The translations under genes and the position numbers were made by a program. Below are positions 1 to 5,724 of a stretch of 9,909 nucleotides of DNA, in pieces. A model generated the notes under the pieces. It was not told where the DNA came from, ran no database searches, and saw nothing but the letters and a program-made list of their open reading frames with translations. The stretch is from an uncultured Clostridia bacterium (GTDB lineage Bacteria > Bacillota > Clostridia > Oscillospirales > Oscillospiraceae), in NCBI GenBank assembly GCA_937858235.1, contig CALLZZ010000211.1:1-9909 (forward strand). Reading direction: 5' to 3'. How positions within the stretch are numbered: the first letter of the stretch is position 1; every line of letters begins with the position of its first letter.

Positions 1-57
1 GTTCCGCTTATTTTATACCACTTTAATGTATTAGTCAACCGTCTTTCTCTCTGGCAG

Positions 58-95
58 AAAAAATTCACAGAGCCGCCGAAGAACCCCGGCGATTC
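58..95 (-). terminator. Possible Rho-independent terminator behind the deacetylase remnant
   Basis: Read on the minus strand, CGCCG (91-87) can pair with CGGCG (78-74) across an 8-nt loop. A U-G pair, a mismatch and two more pairs extend the stem to 95/70. Six T residues follow at 63-58. It lies just after the stop codon of the minus-strand deacetylase remnant (103-105), where a terminator is expected. The stem is short and the T tract starts several bases after it, so this is moderate evidence only. I see nothing recognisable in 1-57. Confidence 0.4.
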
Positions 96-102
96 TGGTT
101 GC

Positions 103-342
103 TTATCCGTTAAATTGTGCAAAAAAGGTGGCGCGATCCACATTGTTGGATCGGTTGAACCGGAACAGCTCCATCAGTTCCTCCCGATCGCCGACAAGCT
201 GATTGACCTGCCCGGTACAGGTAAACAAGATGCGGTACCCCTGCCGCGCCAGCACTTCCCGTGCCTCGTCGCAGAAATAACCGTAGGGATAGGCGAAGGT
301 AACGGGACGTATCCCGGTGGCCTCGGTGATCAGCTGATCATT
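103..342 (-). pseudogene. C-terminal remnant of a polysaccharide deacetylase-like (NodB-fold) protein
   Basis: The minus strand reads about 79 codons from NDQLITEATG at 342 to a TAA stop at 105-103. The segment contains TFAYPYGYF followed by CDEAREVLARQGYRILFTCT, which resembles the C-terminal half of NodB-type polysaccharide deacetylases, where an FxYPxG segment precedes the last strands and helices. These enzymes remove acetyl groups from cell-wall or other polysaccharides. The N-terminal half, with the metal-binding TFDDG and HxxxH motifs, is absent. In its place, in another frame, lies the start of a MerR-type gene, so this cannot be an active enzyme. The family call rests on my recognition of motifs. 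The plus-strand reading frame at 115-417 is a shadow of this remnant. It precedes and is unrelated in function to the fatty acid operon. Confidence 0.6.
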
Positions 343-490
343 TTAAGGTGTCCACCTCTGTCTGAGCGTAGATGCGATACCCGTTGGAAGCGATTCATGT
401 CAGCTTCAGCAGGCTGATCTCATCGTAGTACCGTAGGGTACGGATGCTGGTCCCGGACAGCCCCGCCAGTTTTTTGATGGTATATTCCAT
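341..490 (-). pseudogene. N-terminal remnant of a MerR-family transcriptional regulator, with a nonsense codon
   Basis: From an ATG at 490-488 the minus strand encodes MEYTIKKLAGLSGTSIRTLR and then YYDEISLLKLT. This is the typical helix-turn-helix start of MerR proteins, usually followed by a wing with a (S/N)GYR(I/V)Y motif. A TGA at 397-395 (codon 32) interrupts the frame. The same frame then continues with IASNGYRIYAQTEVDTLK, exactly the expected wing, so the stop probably arose from CGA. Homology ends at 341, where a deacetylase fragment in another frame begins. No effector-binding domain remains. A ribosome site GGGAGGTG (505-498) lies 7 nt before the ATG, and a MerR-type promoter lies upstream. 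At most a 31-residue peptide would be made. MerR proteins normally activate by untwisting long-spacer promoters. What this one sensed cannot be told. Confidence 0.8.
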
Positions 491-512
491 GTGACTTCAC
501 CTCCCAATCCCT

Positions 513-543
513 ACTGTAAGGGTTAACGCAGCGGTAATGCCAA
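513..543 (-). promoter_or_regulatory. MerR-type promoter with operator dyad in a 19-bp spacer
   Basis: On the minus strand, a -35-like TTGGCA (543-538) and a -10-like TACAGT (518-513) are separated by 19 bp, longer than the usual 17. Inside the spacer lies the dyad TTACCGCTGCGTTAA (537-523), symmetric at 12 of 15 positions counting the edge pairs (pattern TTAnCGCnGCGnTAA). A long spacer holding a dyad is the hallmark of promoters controlled by MerR-family activators, which commonly regulate themselves. The start codon of the MerR remnant is at 490, about 22 bp beyond the -10. This site was probably its own autoregulated promoter. I infer the function from the architecture only. Confidence 0.6.
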
Positions 544-710
544 GGAGTTTCCACAATTTTTTACATTTCCACTTATTTCTCTCGGAACGTTCCCTAACGC
601 GTCCCATTCCGTCACTAAAACAGGGTTAAATTTCCTTTTTCAAGTCAATGCTAAGGGAAAGACCTGTCTTTTCTGCCCAGAAGCATTTCTCGCCTTCGAC
701 ATACCACTCC

Positions 711-739
711 TTGACAGGCCTGGGGATTTGTGCTAAGGT
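711..739 (+). promoter_or_regulatory. Probable promoter of the fatty acid operon
   Basis: TTGACA at 711-716 is a perfect sigma-A -35 box. After 17 bp comes TAAGGT at 734-739, a weak -10, preceded by TG at 731-732 and one base, which makes an extended -10. Transcription would start around 745-747 and give a leader of about 65 nt before acpP. It is the only good plus-strand promoter I see ahead of the operon. The weak -10 is helped by the TGn extension. The adjoining palindromes at 737-772 suggest repression. Confidence 0.55.
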
Positions 740-772
740 TATCACCGTTAACTTTGGTTATCACTGATTACC
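737..772. promoter_or_regulatory. Tandem palindromic operator-like sites over the operon transcription start
   Basis: GGTTATCAC occurs twice, at 737-745 and 756-764, 19 bp apart. The second copy lies in GGTTATCACTGATTACC (756-772), a 17-bp palindrome with 7 of 8 pairs matching around a central C. The first lies in a weaker palindrome (737-753, 5 of 8 pairs). Comparing the two copies over 15 bp, 12 positions agree. The pair overlaps the -10 box and the expected start point, where a repressor dimer would block transcription. Fatty acid operons of Firmicutes are known to be repressed by FapR or by MarR-type FabT proteins, but I do not recognise the consensus of either. The binding protein is therefore unknown and not encoded in this window. 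Confidence 0.5.
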
Positions 773-811
773 CCCCCACATTATCCCACCATATTGAAGG
801 AGCTTACGATT

Positions 812-1039
812 ATGATTTTTAAAACAATTGCCGAACTGATTGCAGAACACATTGATTGCGACCCATCTGAAGTCAAAATGGAAACCACATTCGAATCCCT
901 AGGCATCGACTCCCTGGACACCGTAGAAATGGTCATGGAACTGGAAGAACGACTGGGCTTTGAGCTGGATTTGGATCGAAAGGTCACTACCGTCGGTGAA
1001 CTGGTAGCCTTCGCCGAAGAGAAAAATCCCAACAAATAA
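812..1039 (+). CDS. acpP: Acyl carrier protein
   Basis: A 75-residue acidic protein of normal ACP length. It carries growing acyl chains on a 4'-phosphopantetheine arm in the cytoplasm and is the common substrate carrier for all Fab enzymes encoded downstream. The attachment motif is GIDSLD, with Ser34 as the modified serine. The following helix (TVEMVMELEERLG) is the acidic helix II that partner enzymes recognise. I chose ATG 812 because GAAGGAG (796-802) sits 9 nt before it. An in-frame TTG at 794 would lie ahead of that ribosome site, and its extra six codons do not belong to the family. It is the first gene of the operon, 12 nt before fabK. Phosphopantetheinyl transferase is not in the window. 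Confidence 0.95.
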   Translation: MIFKTIAELIAEHIDCDPSEVKMETTFESLGIDSLDTVEMVMELEERLGFELDLDRKVTTVGELVAFAEEKNPNK

Positions 1040-1051
1040 GAGGAGATTGTC

Positions 1052-1996
1052 ATGATCAAAACGTCAATCTGTGACCTACTGGGGATTGAGTATCCCATCT
1101 TTCAGGGCGGCATGGCCTGGATCGCAGACGGAAAGCTGGCGGCAGCAGTCTCAATGGGCGGCGGTCTGGGGATCATCGCAGCAGGCAACGCCTCCGCCGA
1201 TTACGTCCGGGAGCAAATCCACATCGTCCGCCAGCTGACAGAAAAACCCTTTGGAGTCAACGTGATGCTGATGAGCCCCTCGGTAAATGAGGTAGCAGCA
1301 GTGCTGGCGGAGGAGAAGGTTCCTGTTATCACCACTGGTGCCGGCAATCCTGGCAAGCATATGAAAGCTTGGCTTGCGGCTGGCTGCAAAGTAATCCCTG
1401 TAGTGGCCTCGGTGGCTATGGCTAAGCTGATGACTCGGCTGGGCGCTGCGGCGCTCATTGCAGAGGGTGGCGAAAGTGGCGGACATGTGGGCGAACTGAC
1501 CACGATGGTTCTGGTTCCCCAAGTCTGCGATGCCACCAGTCTGCCGGTTCTCGCCGCTGGCGGCATCGCGGATGGGCGTGGCATTGCTGCCACCTTTATG
1601 CTGGGTGCCTGTGGGGTACAGGTGGGAACCCGGTTCCTGGTGGCCAAGGAGTGCTCAGTGCATCCCGTCTACAAAGAGAAAATCCTCAAGGCCAGCGACA
1701 TTGCTACTATCACCACCGGTAAACGGTTAGGTCATCCTGTGCGCAGCTTAAAAACTCCCTTCTCCCGTGACTACGCCAAGGCAGAGTTCAGTGCTATCTC
1801 TGACAAGGAGCTGGATGGTCGGGCCGCCGGCGCACTGCGTCTGGCAGCCAAGGAAGGTGACGGGGAGCACGGCTGCTTCTTAGCAGGTCAGGTAGCGGGA
1901 ATGATCCATCGGGAACAGCCGGCGGCAGAGATCATCCGCGAAATGTTCGCACAGGCAGAGCCACTTCTGAAAGGAGCCTATCAATGGGTAAGATAG
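1052..1996 (+). CDS. fabK: Enoyl-ACP reductase II (FMN-dependent)
   Basis: The 314-residue product is a TIM-barrel flavoprotein of the nitronate monooxygenase/FabK family. It reduces trans-2-enoyl-ACP to acyl-ACP, the last step of each elongation cycle. The expected motifs are visible in order: YPIFQGGMAWI near residues 14-24, the glycine-rich SMGGGLGIIAAG at 34-45, GAGNPGK at 96-102, EGGESGGHVG at 138-147 with His145 matching the conserved FabK histidine, LAAGGIADGRG (FMN phosphate loop) at 167-177, and GTRFL at 192-196. The length and context between acpP and fabD, as in streptococci and clostridia, favour FabK over a nitronate monooxygenase. The ribosome site AGGAGA (1041-1046) is close to the ATG. 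The end overlaps fabD by 13 nt. FabK enzymes are generally insensitive to triclosan. Confidence 0.93.
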   Translation: MIKTSICDLLGIEYPIFQGGMAWIADGKLAAAVSMGGGLGIIAAGNASADYVREQIHIVRQLTEKPFGVNVMLMSPSVNEVAAVLAEEKVPVITTGAGNPGKHMKAWLAAGCKVIPVVASVAMAKLMTRLGAAALIAEGGESGGHVGELTTMVLVPQVCDATSLPVLAAGGIADGRGIAATFMLGACGVQVGTRFLVAKECSVHPVYKEKILKASDIATITTGKRLGHPVRSLKTPFSRDYAKAEFSAISDKELDGRAAGALRLAAKEGDGEHGCFLAGQVAGMIHREQPAAEIIREMFAQAEPLLKGAYQWVR

Positions 1997-2904
1997 CATT
2001 CGTATATCCCGGCCAGGGTGCCCAGTACCCGGGTATGGGACTAAACCTGAATGAGCGTGACCTGTTCGCCCGATTCACCTTTAACCAGATGGATCAGGTG
2101 CGCCCCGGTACATCGGATCAGTGCTTCTACGGAGACATGGAGACTTTGACCCAGACCGTTAACACGCAGCCCTGCATTTTCGCGGTAGAGCTATCGGGTA
2201 CCAATGCACTGCTGTCTCGCGGGATTGTTCCGGACATGGTCGCCGGTTTTTCCCTGGGCGAAGTGGCAGCCCTCACCGTCTCCGGGGCGGTGGATGTTCC
2301 CACTGGCCTTTCCATGGTCACAGAACGCGCCAAGCTGATGCAAGCAGCATCGGAACAGGTGGACAGCGCTATGATCGCCGTGATGAAGCTGGACGCCGCT
2401 AAAGTAGCCGAACTCTGCACAGCCCATCCGGAAACCTATCCGGTGAACTACAACTGCCCCGGTCAGACCGTGGTAGCGGGTAAAAAGGACCAGTTGGGTG
2501 CCTTAAAAGCGGATATCAAATCTGCTGGTGGCCGGGTAATGCCCCTAAGGGTCTCCGGTGGCTTCCACTCTCCCTTTATGACAGAGGCAGCCGAGCAGTT
2601 CGGCACTTATTTGCAGGGGGTGAACTTCGGCGACTTCAAGATGCCCCTCTATTCCAACTACACCGCTCAACCCTACGACGGGGACGTGCGAAACCTGCTC
2701 CAACAGCAGATCTGCAACCCGATTCAGTGGCAGACCCTGGGGGAAAACATGATCGCCGCCGGCACAACCACCTTCATTGAAGTTGGCCCCGGCAACGTAC
2801 TCTCCGGACTCATCCGTCGCATCGACAAGTCCGTACACACCTATCATGTGGAGGACTGGGAGAGCCTGGATCAGACAGTAAATGAGGTAACCGCCCATGT
2901 TTAA
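1984..2904 (+). CDS. fabD: Malonyl-CoA:ACP transacylase
   Basis: The 306-residue protein transfers the malonyl group from CoA to ACP and so supplies the extender unit. Seen in order are the N-terminal GQGAQ (residues 10-14, oxyanion glutamine Gln11), the nucleophile elbow GFSLGE with Ser90, Arg115 in the TERAKLM segment (binds the malonyl carboxylate), NYNCPGQTVVAG at 155-166, and GGFHSPFM with catalytic His195. The usual elbow is GHSLGE, so Phe89 replaces a histidine next to the nucleophile. All core catalytic residues are kept. The ribosome site AAAGGAG (1970-1976) lies inside fabK, 7 nt before the ATG, and the first 13 nt overlap fabK, suggesting translational coupling. The length is usual for the family. 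Confidence 0.95.
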   Translation: MGKIAFVYPGQGAQYPGMGLNLNERDLFARFTFNQMDQVRPGTSDQCFYGDMETLTQTVNTQPCIFAVELSGTNALLSRGIVPDMVAGFSLGEVAALTVSGAVDVPTGLSMVTERAKLMQAASEQVDSAMIAVMKLDAAKVAELCTAHPETYPVNYNCPGQTVVAGKKDQLGALKADIKSAGGRVMPLRVSGGFHSPFMTEAAEQFGTYLQGVNFGDFKMPLYSNYTAQPYDGDVRNLLQQQICNPIQWQTLGENMIAAGTTTFIEVGPGNVLSGLIRRIDKSVHTYHVEDWESLDQTVNEVTAHV

Positions 2905-3640
2905 CAGCCTGAAAGAAAAGACCGCCATTATTACCGGCGGCTCCCGTGGCATTGGCCGCGCCATTGCCCTGAAATTTGCCGCCCTGGGCGCCAACGTTGC
3001 CATTGTCTACGCTGGAAACGAGAGCGCCGCCCAGAGCGTCTGTGAAGAGGCCACTGCTCAGGGTGTAATCGCCCAGGCATATCAGTGTGACGTATCTGAT
3101 TTTCAAGCCGTGAAGGAAACGGTCACCACTATCAAAAAAGCGTTCCCTTCAGTAGACATCCTGGTGAACTGTGCTGGGATCACCAAAGACGGTCTGGTAG
3201 CTGTCATGAAAGAGGCTCAGTTTGACGCAGTGATGGATACCAACCTAAAGGGCACCTTCAACTTCATCCGGCAGTGTACGCCTATCTTTATGAAAAACCA
3301 CCACGGTAAGATCATCAATATCAGCTCCGTGGCCGGGATTATGGGCAACGCCGGTCAGGCCAACTACGCTGCCTCTAAAGCTGGAGTCATCGGTCTGAGC
3401 AAATCTGTCGCCCGGGAGTTGGCCTCCCGGAACGTCTGCTGCAACGCCATCGCCCCCGGCATGATCCAAACGGACATGACCGCCGCCTTCTCTGAAGAGG
3501 ATAGCATTGTCCAGCAAATCCCTCTGGGTCGGATGGGAAAACCGGAAGAGATTGCGGAACTGGCAGCCTTTTTGGCTGGTGACGGTTCCAATTATATTAC
3601 AGGCGAGGTCATCCGTGTGGATGGTGGCCTGGCCATCTAG
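2897..3640 (+). CDS. fabG: 3-oxoacyl-ACP reductase
   Basis: The 247-residue short-chain dehydrogenase reduces 3-oxoacyl-ACP to 3-hydroxyacyl-ACP with NADPH. The Rossmann loop TGGSRGIG is at residues 13-20, NCAG at 91-94, and the catalytic set is Asn116, Ser144 (in NISS), Tyr157 and Lys161 (YAASK). The ending GEVIRVDGGLAI is the typical FabG C-terminus. Short-chain dehydrogenases are broad, but the operon context makes FabG clear. The start overlaps the fabD stop by 8 nt (ATGTTTAA), and a GAGGT ribosome site lies at 2884-2888 inside fabD. Its own TAG stop is part of the next gene's AGGAGGT ribosome site. Confidence 0.95.
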   Translation: MFNSLKEKTAIITGGSRGIGRAIALKFAALGANVAIVYAGNESAAQSVCEEATAQGVIAQAYQCDVSDFQAVKETVTTIKKAFPSVDILVNCAGITKDGLVAVMKEAQFDAVMDTNLKGTFNFIRQCTPIFMKNHHGKIINISSVAGIMGNAGQANYAASKAGVIGLSKSVARELASRNVCCNAIAPGMIQTDMTAAFSEEDSIVQQIPLGRMGKPEEIAELAAFLAGDGSNYITGEVIRVDGGLAI

Positions 3641-3651
3641 GAGGTACACAG

Positions 3652-4884
3652 ATGAATCGGGTAGTCGTAACAGGAATGGGTATCATCTCACCCATTGGCA
3701 ATACCATCTCCAGCTTCTGGGACAACCTGACAGCGGGCAACGTGGGGATCGACCCTATTACCAAGTTTGACACCACAGACTACAAGGTCAAGCTGGCTGC
3801 CGAAGTGCGGGACTTTGATCCCACCGTCTACATGAGTAAGTCGGATATCACACACAGTGACGAGTACGCTCAGTTCTCCATGGCGGCAGCCTGTCAGGCA
3901 GTGGAGGATAGCGGCGTCATTGGTACCCTGCCTCCGGAGCGAATCGGAGTCTCTATCGGCACCGGCATCGGGGGAATCAAGACCTTTATGCGGGAGCATC
4001 AAAAGCTGCTGGAAAAAGGTCCCAGACGGGTTTCCCCCTTCTTCATCCCCATGATGATCGCCAACATGGCCTCAGGCCTCGTCGCTATCCATTATGAGTG
4101 TAAGGGTGCGGCAATGCCCGCCGTGACTGCCTGCGCCTCCGGCAACAACGCTCTGGGCGAAGCCATGCGAGCCATTCGTCACGGCTATGCTGACGCGATG
4201 ATCGCAGGTGGTGCAGAAGCTACTGTCAACGAGGTTTCCGCCGCTGGCTTTACCAACATGCAGGCACTTTCTCTGGCCACCGATCCCGCCCTTGCCTGCC
4301 TCCCCTTTGACGCACGGCGTTCCGGCTTCGTCATGGGAGAAGGCGCCGGCATTCTGGTCCTGGAAGAATATCAACACGCCAAGGCTCGGGGCGCCAAGAT
4401 TTACGCAGAACTGTGCGGCTACGGCTCTACCTGCGATGCGTATCACATTACGGCTCCTCAGCCCGAGGCAAAGGGCAGTGCCATGGCACTGAAGCTGGCT
4501 TTAGAAGAGGCCAACTATCAACCCGGTGAACAGGTTTATCTCAACGCCCATGGTACCGGCACCTCCCTTAACGACAAGGCAGAAACCCTGGCCATCAAGA
4601 AAGCCTTCGGCGAGGAGGCTGCCCGGAAGATTCAGATCAGCTCCACCAAGTCGGTAACCGGCCATATGCTGGGTGCGGCTGGGGCAGCGGAAGCAATTGC
4701 CTCTGTGCTGGCTCTACAGAACAGCCTGGTTCCCCCTACGGTGGGTCTAGACCAGCCAGATCCCGACTGCGACCTGGACTACGTCCCTGGTGTGGCACGT
4801 CACACAGCGCTGGATCTGGTACTGTCAAACTCTCTGGGCTTCGGCGGACACAATGCGTGTCTGGCATTCAGAAAGGCGGATTGA
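3652..4884 (+). CDS. fabF: 3-oxoacyl-ACP synthase II (first copy)
   Basis: The 410-residue thiolase-fold condensing enzyme joins malonyl-ACP to acyl-ACP with loss of CO2, giving a chain two carbons longer. The catalytic triad is complete: Cys161 in TACASG, His300 in NAHGTGT and His338 in TGHMLG, with Lys333 in STKS. The C-terminal gate loop reads NSLGFGGHN (393-401), with Leu where many FabF proteins have Phe in the first position. The length is that of FabF (about 410). The ribosome site AGGAGGT (3639-3645) overlaps the fabG stop, with a 6-nt spacer to ATG. A second paralogue begins at 8715. The two share motifs but differ widely elsewhere, so they are not a recent duplication. Confidence 0.94.
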   Translation: MNRVVVTGMGIISPIGNTISSFWDNLTAGNVGIDPITKFDTTDYKVKLAAEVRDFDPTVYMSKSDITHSDEYAQFSMAAACQAVEDSGVIGTLPPERIGVSIGTGIGGIKTFMREHQKLLEKGPRRVSPFFIPMMIANMASGLVAIHYECKGAAMPAVTACASGNNALGEAMRAIRHGYADAMIAGGAEATVNEVSAAGFTNMQALSLATDPALACLPFDARRSGFVMGEGAGILVLEEYQHAKARGAKIYAELCGYGSTCDAYHITAPQPEAKGSAMALKLALEEANYQPGEQVYLNAHGTGTSLNDKAETLAIKKAFGEEAARKIQISSTKSVTGHMLGAAGAAEAIASVLALQNSLVPPTVGLDQPDPDCDLDYVPGVARHTALDLVLSNSLGFGGHNACLAFRKAD

Positions 4885-4886
4885 CC

Positions 4887-5300
4887 ATGGAAGAAATGGA
4901 GATTCGGAAATATGCTCATCTGATGGACGAGCTGAATCTGACCGGGTTGGAAGTCACCCGTGACAACGACTGTGTCCGACTGGAACGCAGCGTCGGCGGC
5001 GGTGTGACGCAGAATGTGGTATCCGTTCCCATCTCCGAATCCACCCCGGCGGATCCTGGTGTGTTCGCTGTCTCCTCTCCCATGGTGGGCATCTACTACG
5101 CTGCCTCCGCCGAACAGGCGAAGCCCTTCGTGAAGGTCGGAGATACGGTAAAACAGGGCGATGTGCTCTGCATCATCGAGGCCATGAAGCTGCTCAATGA
5201 AATCACTGCGGAGCAGGATGGCGTAATCACCGAAATCTGTATCAAAAATGCCCAGACCGTGGAGTTCGGCATGACGCTGTTCAAAATGAGGAGGCCGTAA
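4887..5300 (+). CDS. accB: Biotin carboxyl carrier protein of acetyl-CoA carboxylase
   Basis: The 137-residue BCCP carries carboxybiotin from the AccC to the AccD/AccA active sites. The C-terminal biotinyl domain is clear: SSPMVG (63-68), the protruding thumb-like segment AEQAKPFVKVGD (75-86), and EAMKL with biotinylated Lys101. The N-terminal part (MEIRKYAHLMDELNLTGLEV) is the usual helix. The linker is shorter and less rich in Ala/Pro than in E. coli. I chose ATG 4887 because AAAGGCGG (4872-4879) lies 7 nt before it and the text matches BCCP starts. A GTG at 4857 in the same frame would overlap fabF. The gene begins 2 nt after the fabF stop. Confidence 0.94.
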   Translation: MEEMEIRKYAHLMDELNLTGLEVTRDNDCVRLERSVGGGVTQNVVSVPISESTPADPGVFAVSSPMVGIYYAASAEQAKPFVKVGDTVKQGDVLCIIEAMKLLNEITAEQDGVITEICIKNAQTVEFGMTLFKMRRP

Positions 5301-5301
5301 C

Positions 5302-5718
5302 ATGAATCAGGAAGAACTCAAATCCATCCTCCCTCATCGGGACGCTATGCTGCTGATCCAGTCAGCAGAGTTGGAGGACAACACCTCCCACGGCACCTAT
5401 CATGTACAGGGGGATGAATGGTTCCTGCAGGGGCATTTCCCGGGAAATCCCGTGGTTCCCGGGGTAATCCTCTGCGAGATGCTGGCTCAGTCGGTCTGCG
5501 TCTTGCTGAAGGATGGCTGTCCCGAAGGGGTAACCCCCTATTTCACCAGCCTGAACAAGGTGCGGTTTAAGCATCCGGTGGTGCCCGGCGATACCTTTGA
5601 GAGCCGCTGCGAAATCACCCGGGTAAAGAAACCCTTCTACTTTGCCTCCGGCAAAGGGTATGTGGGAGAAAAACTTTGCGTGACTGCGGAGTTCTCCTTT
5701 GCTCTGATAAAGGAATAA
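5302..5718 (+). CDS. fabZ: 3-hydroxyacyl-ACP dehydratase
   Basis: The 138-residue hot-dog-fold enzyme removes water from 3-hydroxyacyl-ACP to give the trans-2-enoyl form that FabK then reduces. The helix start is GHFPGNPVVPGV with catalytic His45. Glu59 (in ILCEMLAQ) completes the active pair. The N-terminal LPHRDAMLLI is the classic FabZ opening. AGGAGG (5288-5293) lies inside the end of accB, 8 nt before ATG. It is the only dehydratase in the window, so nothing here marks a special FabA- or FabN-type isomerase for unsaturated fatty acids. From sequence alone I cannot rule out that this protein also isomerises. Confidence 0.94.
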   Translation: MNQEELKSILPHRDAMLLIQSAELEDNTSHGTYHVQGDEWFLQGHFPGNPVVPGVILCEMLAQSVCVLLKDGCPEGVTPYFTSLNKVRFKHPVVPGDTFESRCEITRVKKPFYFASGKGYVGEKLCVTAEFSFALIKE

Positions 5719-5724
5719 ACGCTC

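Larger units (their letters stand above)
491..811. other. Divergent intergenic region between the MerR remnant and the fatty acid operon
   Basis: No coding sequence is supported here. The left part holds the MerR-type promoter and ribosome site pointing left. The right part holds the operon promoter and tandem operator-like repeats pointing right. Between them (about 544-710) the DNA is richer in A and T. It includes the perfect 10-bp palindrome GGAACGTTCC at 584-593 and an 8-bp TGCTAAGG at 649-656 that recurs at 731-738 in the operon promoter. I assign no function to either. No riboswitch or T-box fold was recognised by eye. Confidence 0.6.

Noticed and set aside
115..417. Plus-strand open frame of 100 codons
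   Set aside because: It is the antisense shadow of the minus-strand deacetylase and MerR remnants, which have recognisable protein motifs. The plus-strand translation resembles nothing.
584..593. Perfect palindrome GGAACGTTCC in the intergenic region
   Set aside because: It is short, the two halves have no gap as LexA-type sites do, and it lies far from either promoter core. I see no support for a function.
631..660. TTTCC...GGAAA inverted repeat as a possible hairpin
   Set aside because: Only five pairs with a loop of about 20 nt and no T tract after it. Too weak for a terminator.
794..811. TTG start giving acpP six extra residues
   Set aside because: The ribosome site GAAGGAG lies within these codons and points to ATG 812. 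ACP proteins start at MIFKTIAEL-like text.
1052..1996. fabK gene as a nitronate monooxygenase
   Set aside because: The fold is shared, but the position between acpP and fabD and the conserved His145 context fit FabK.
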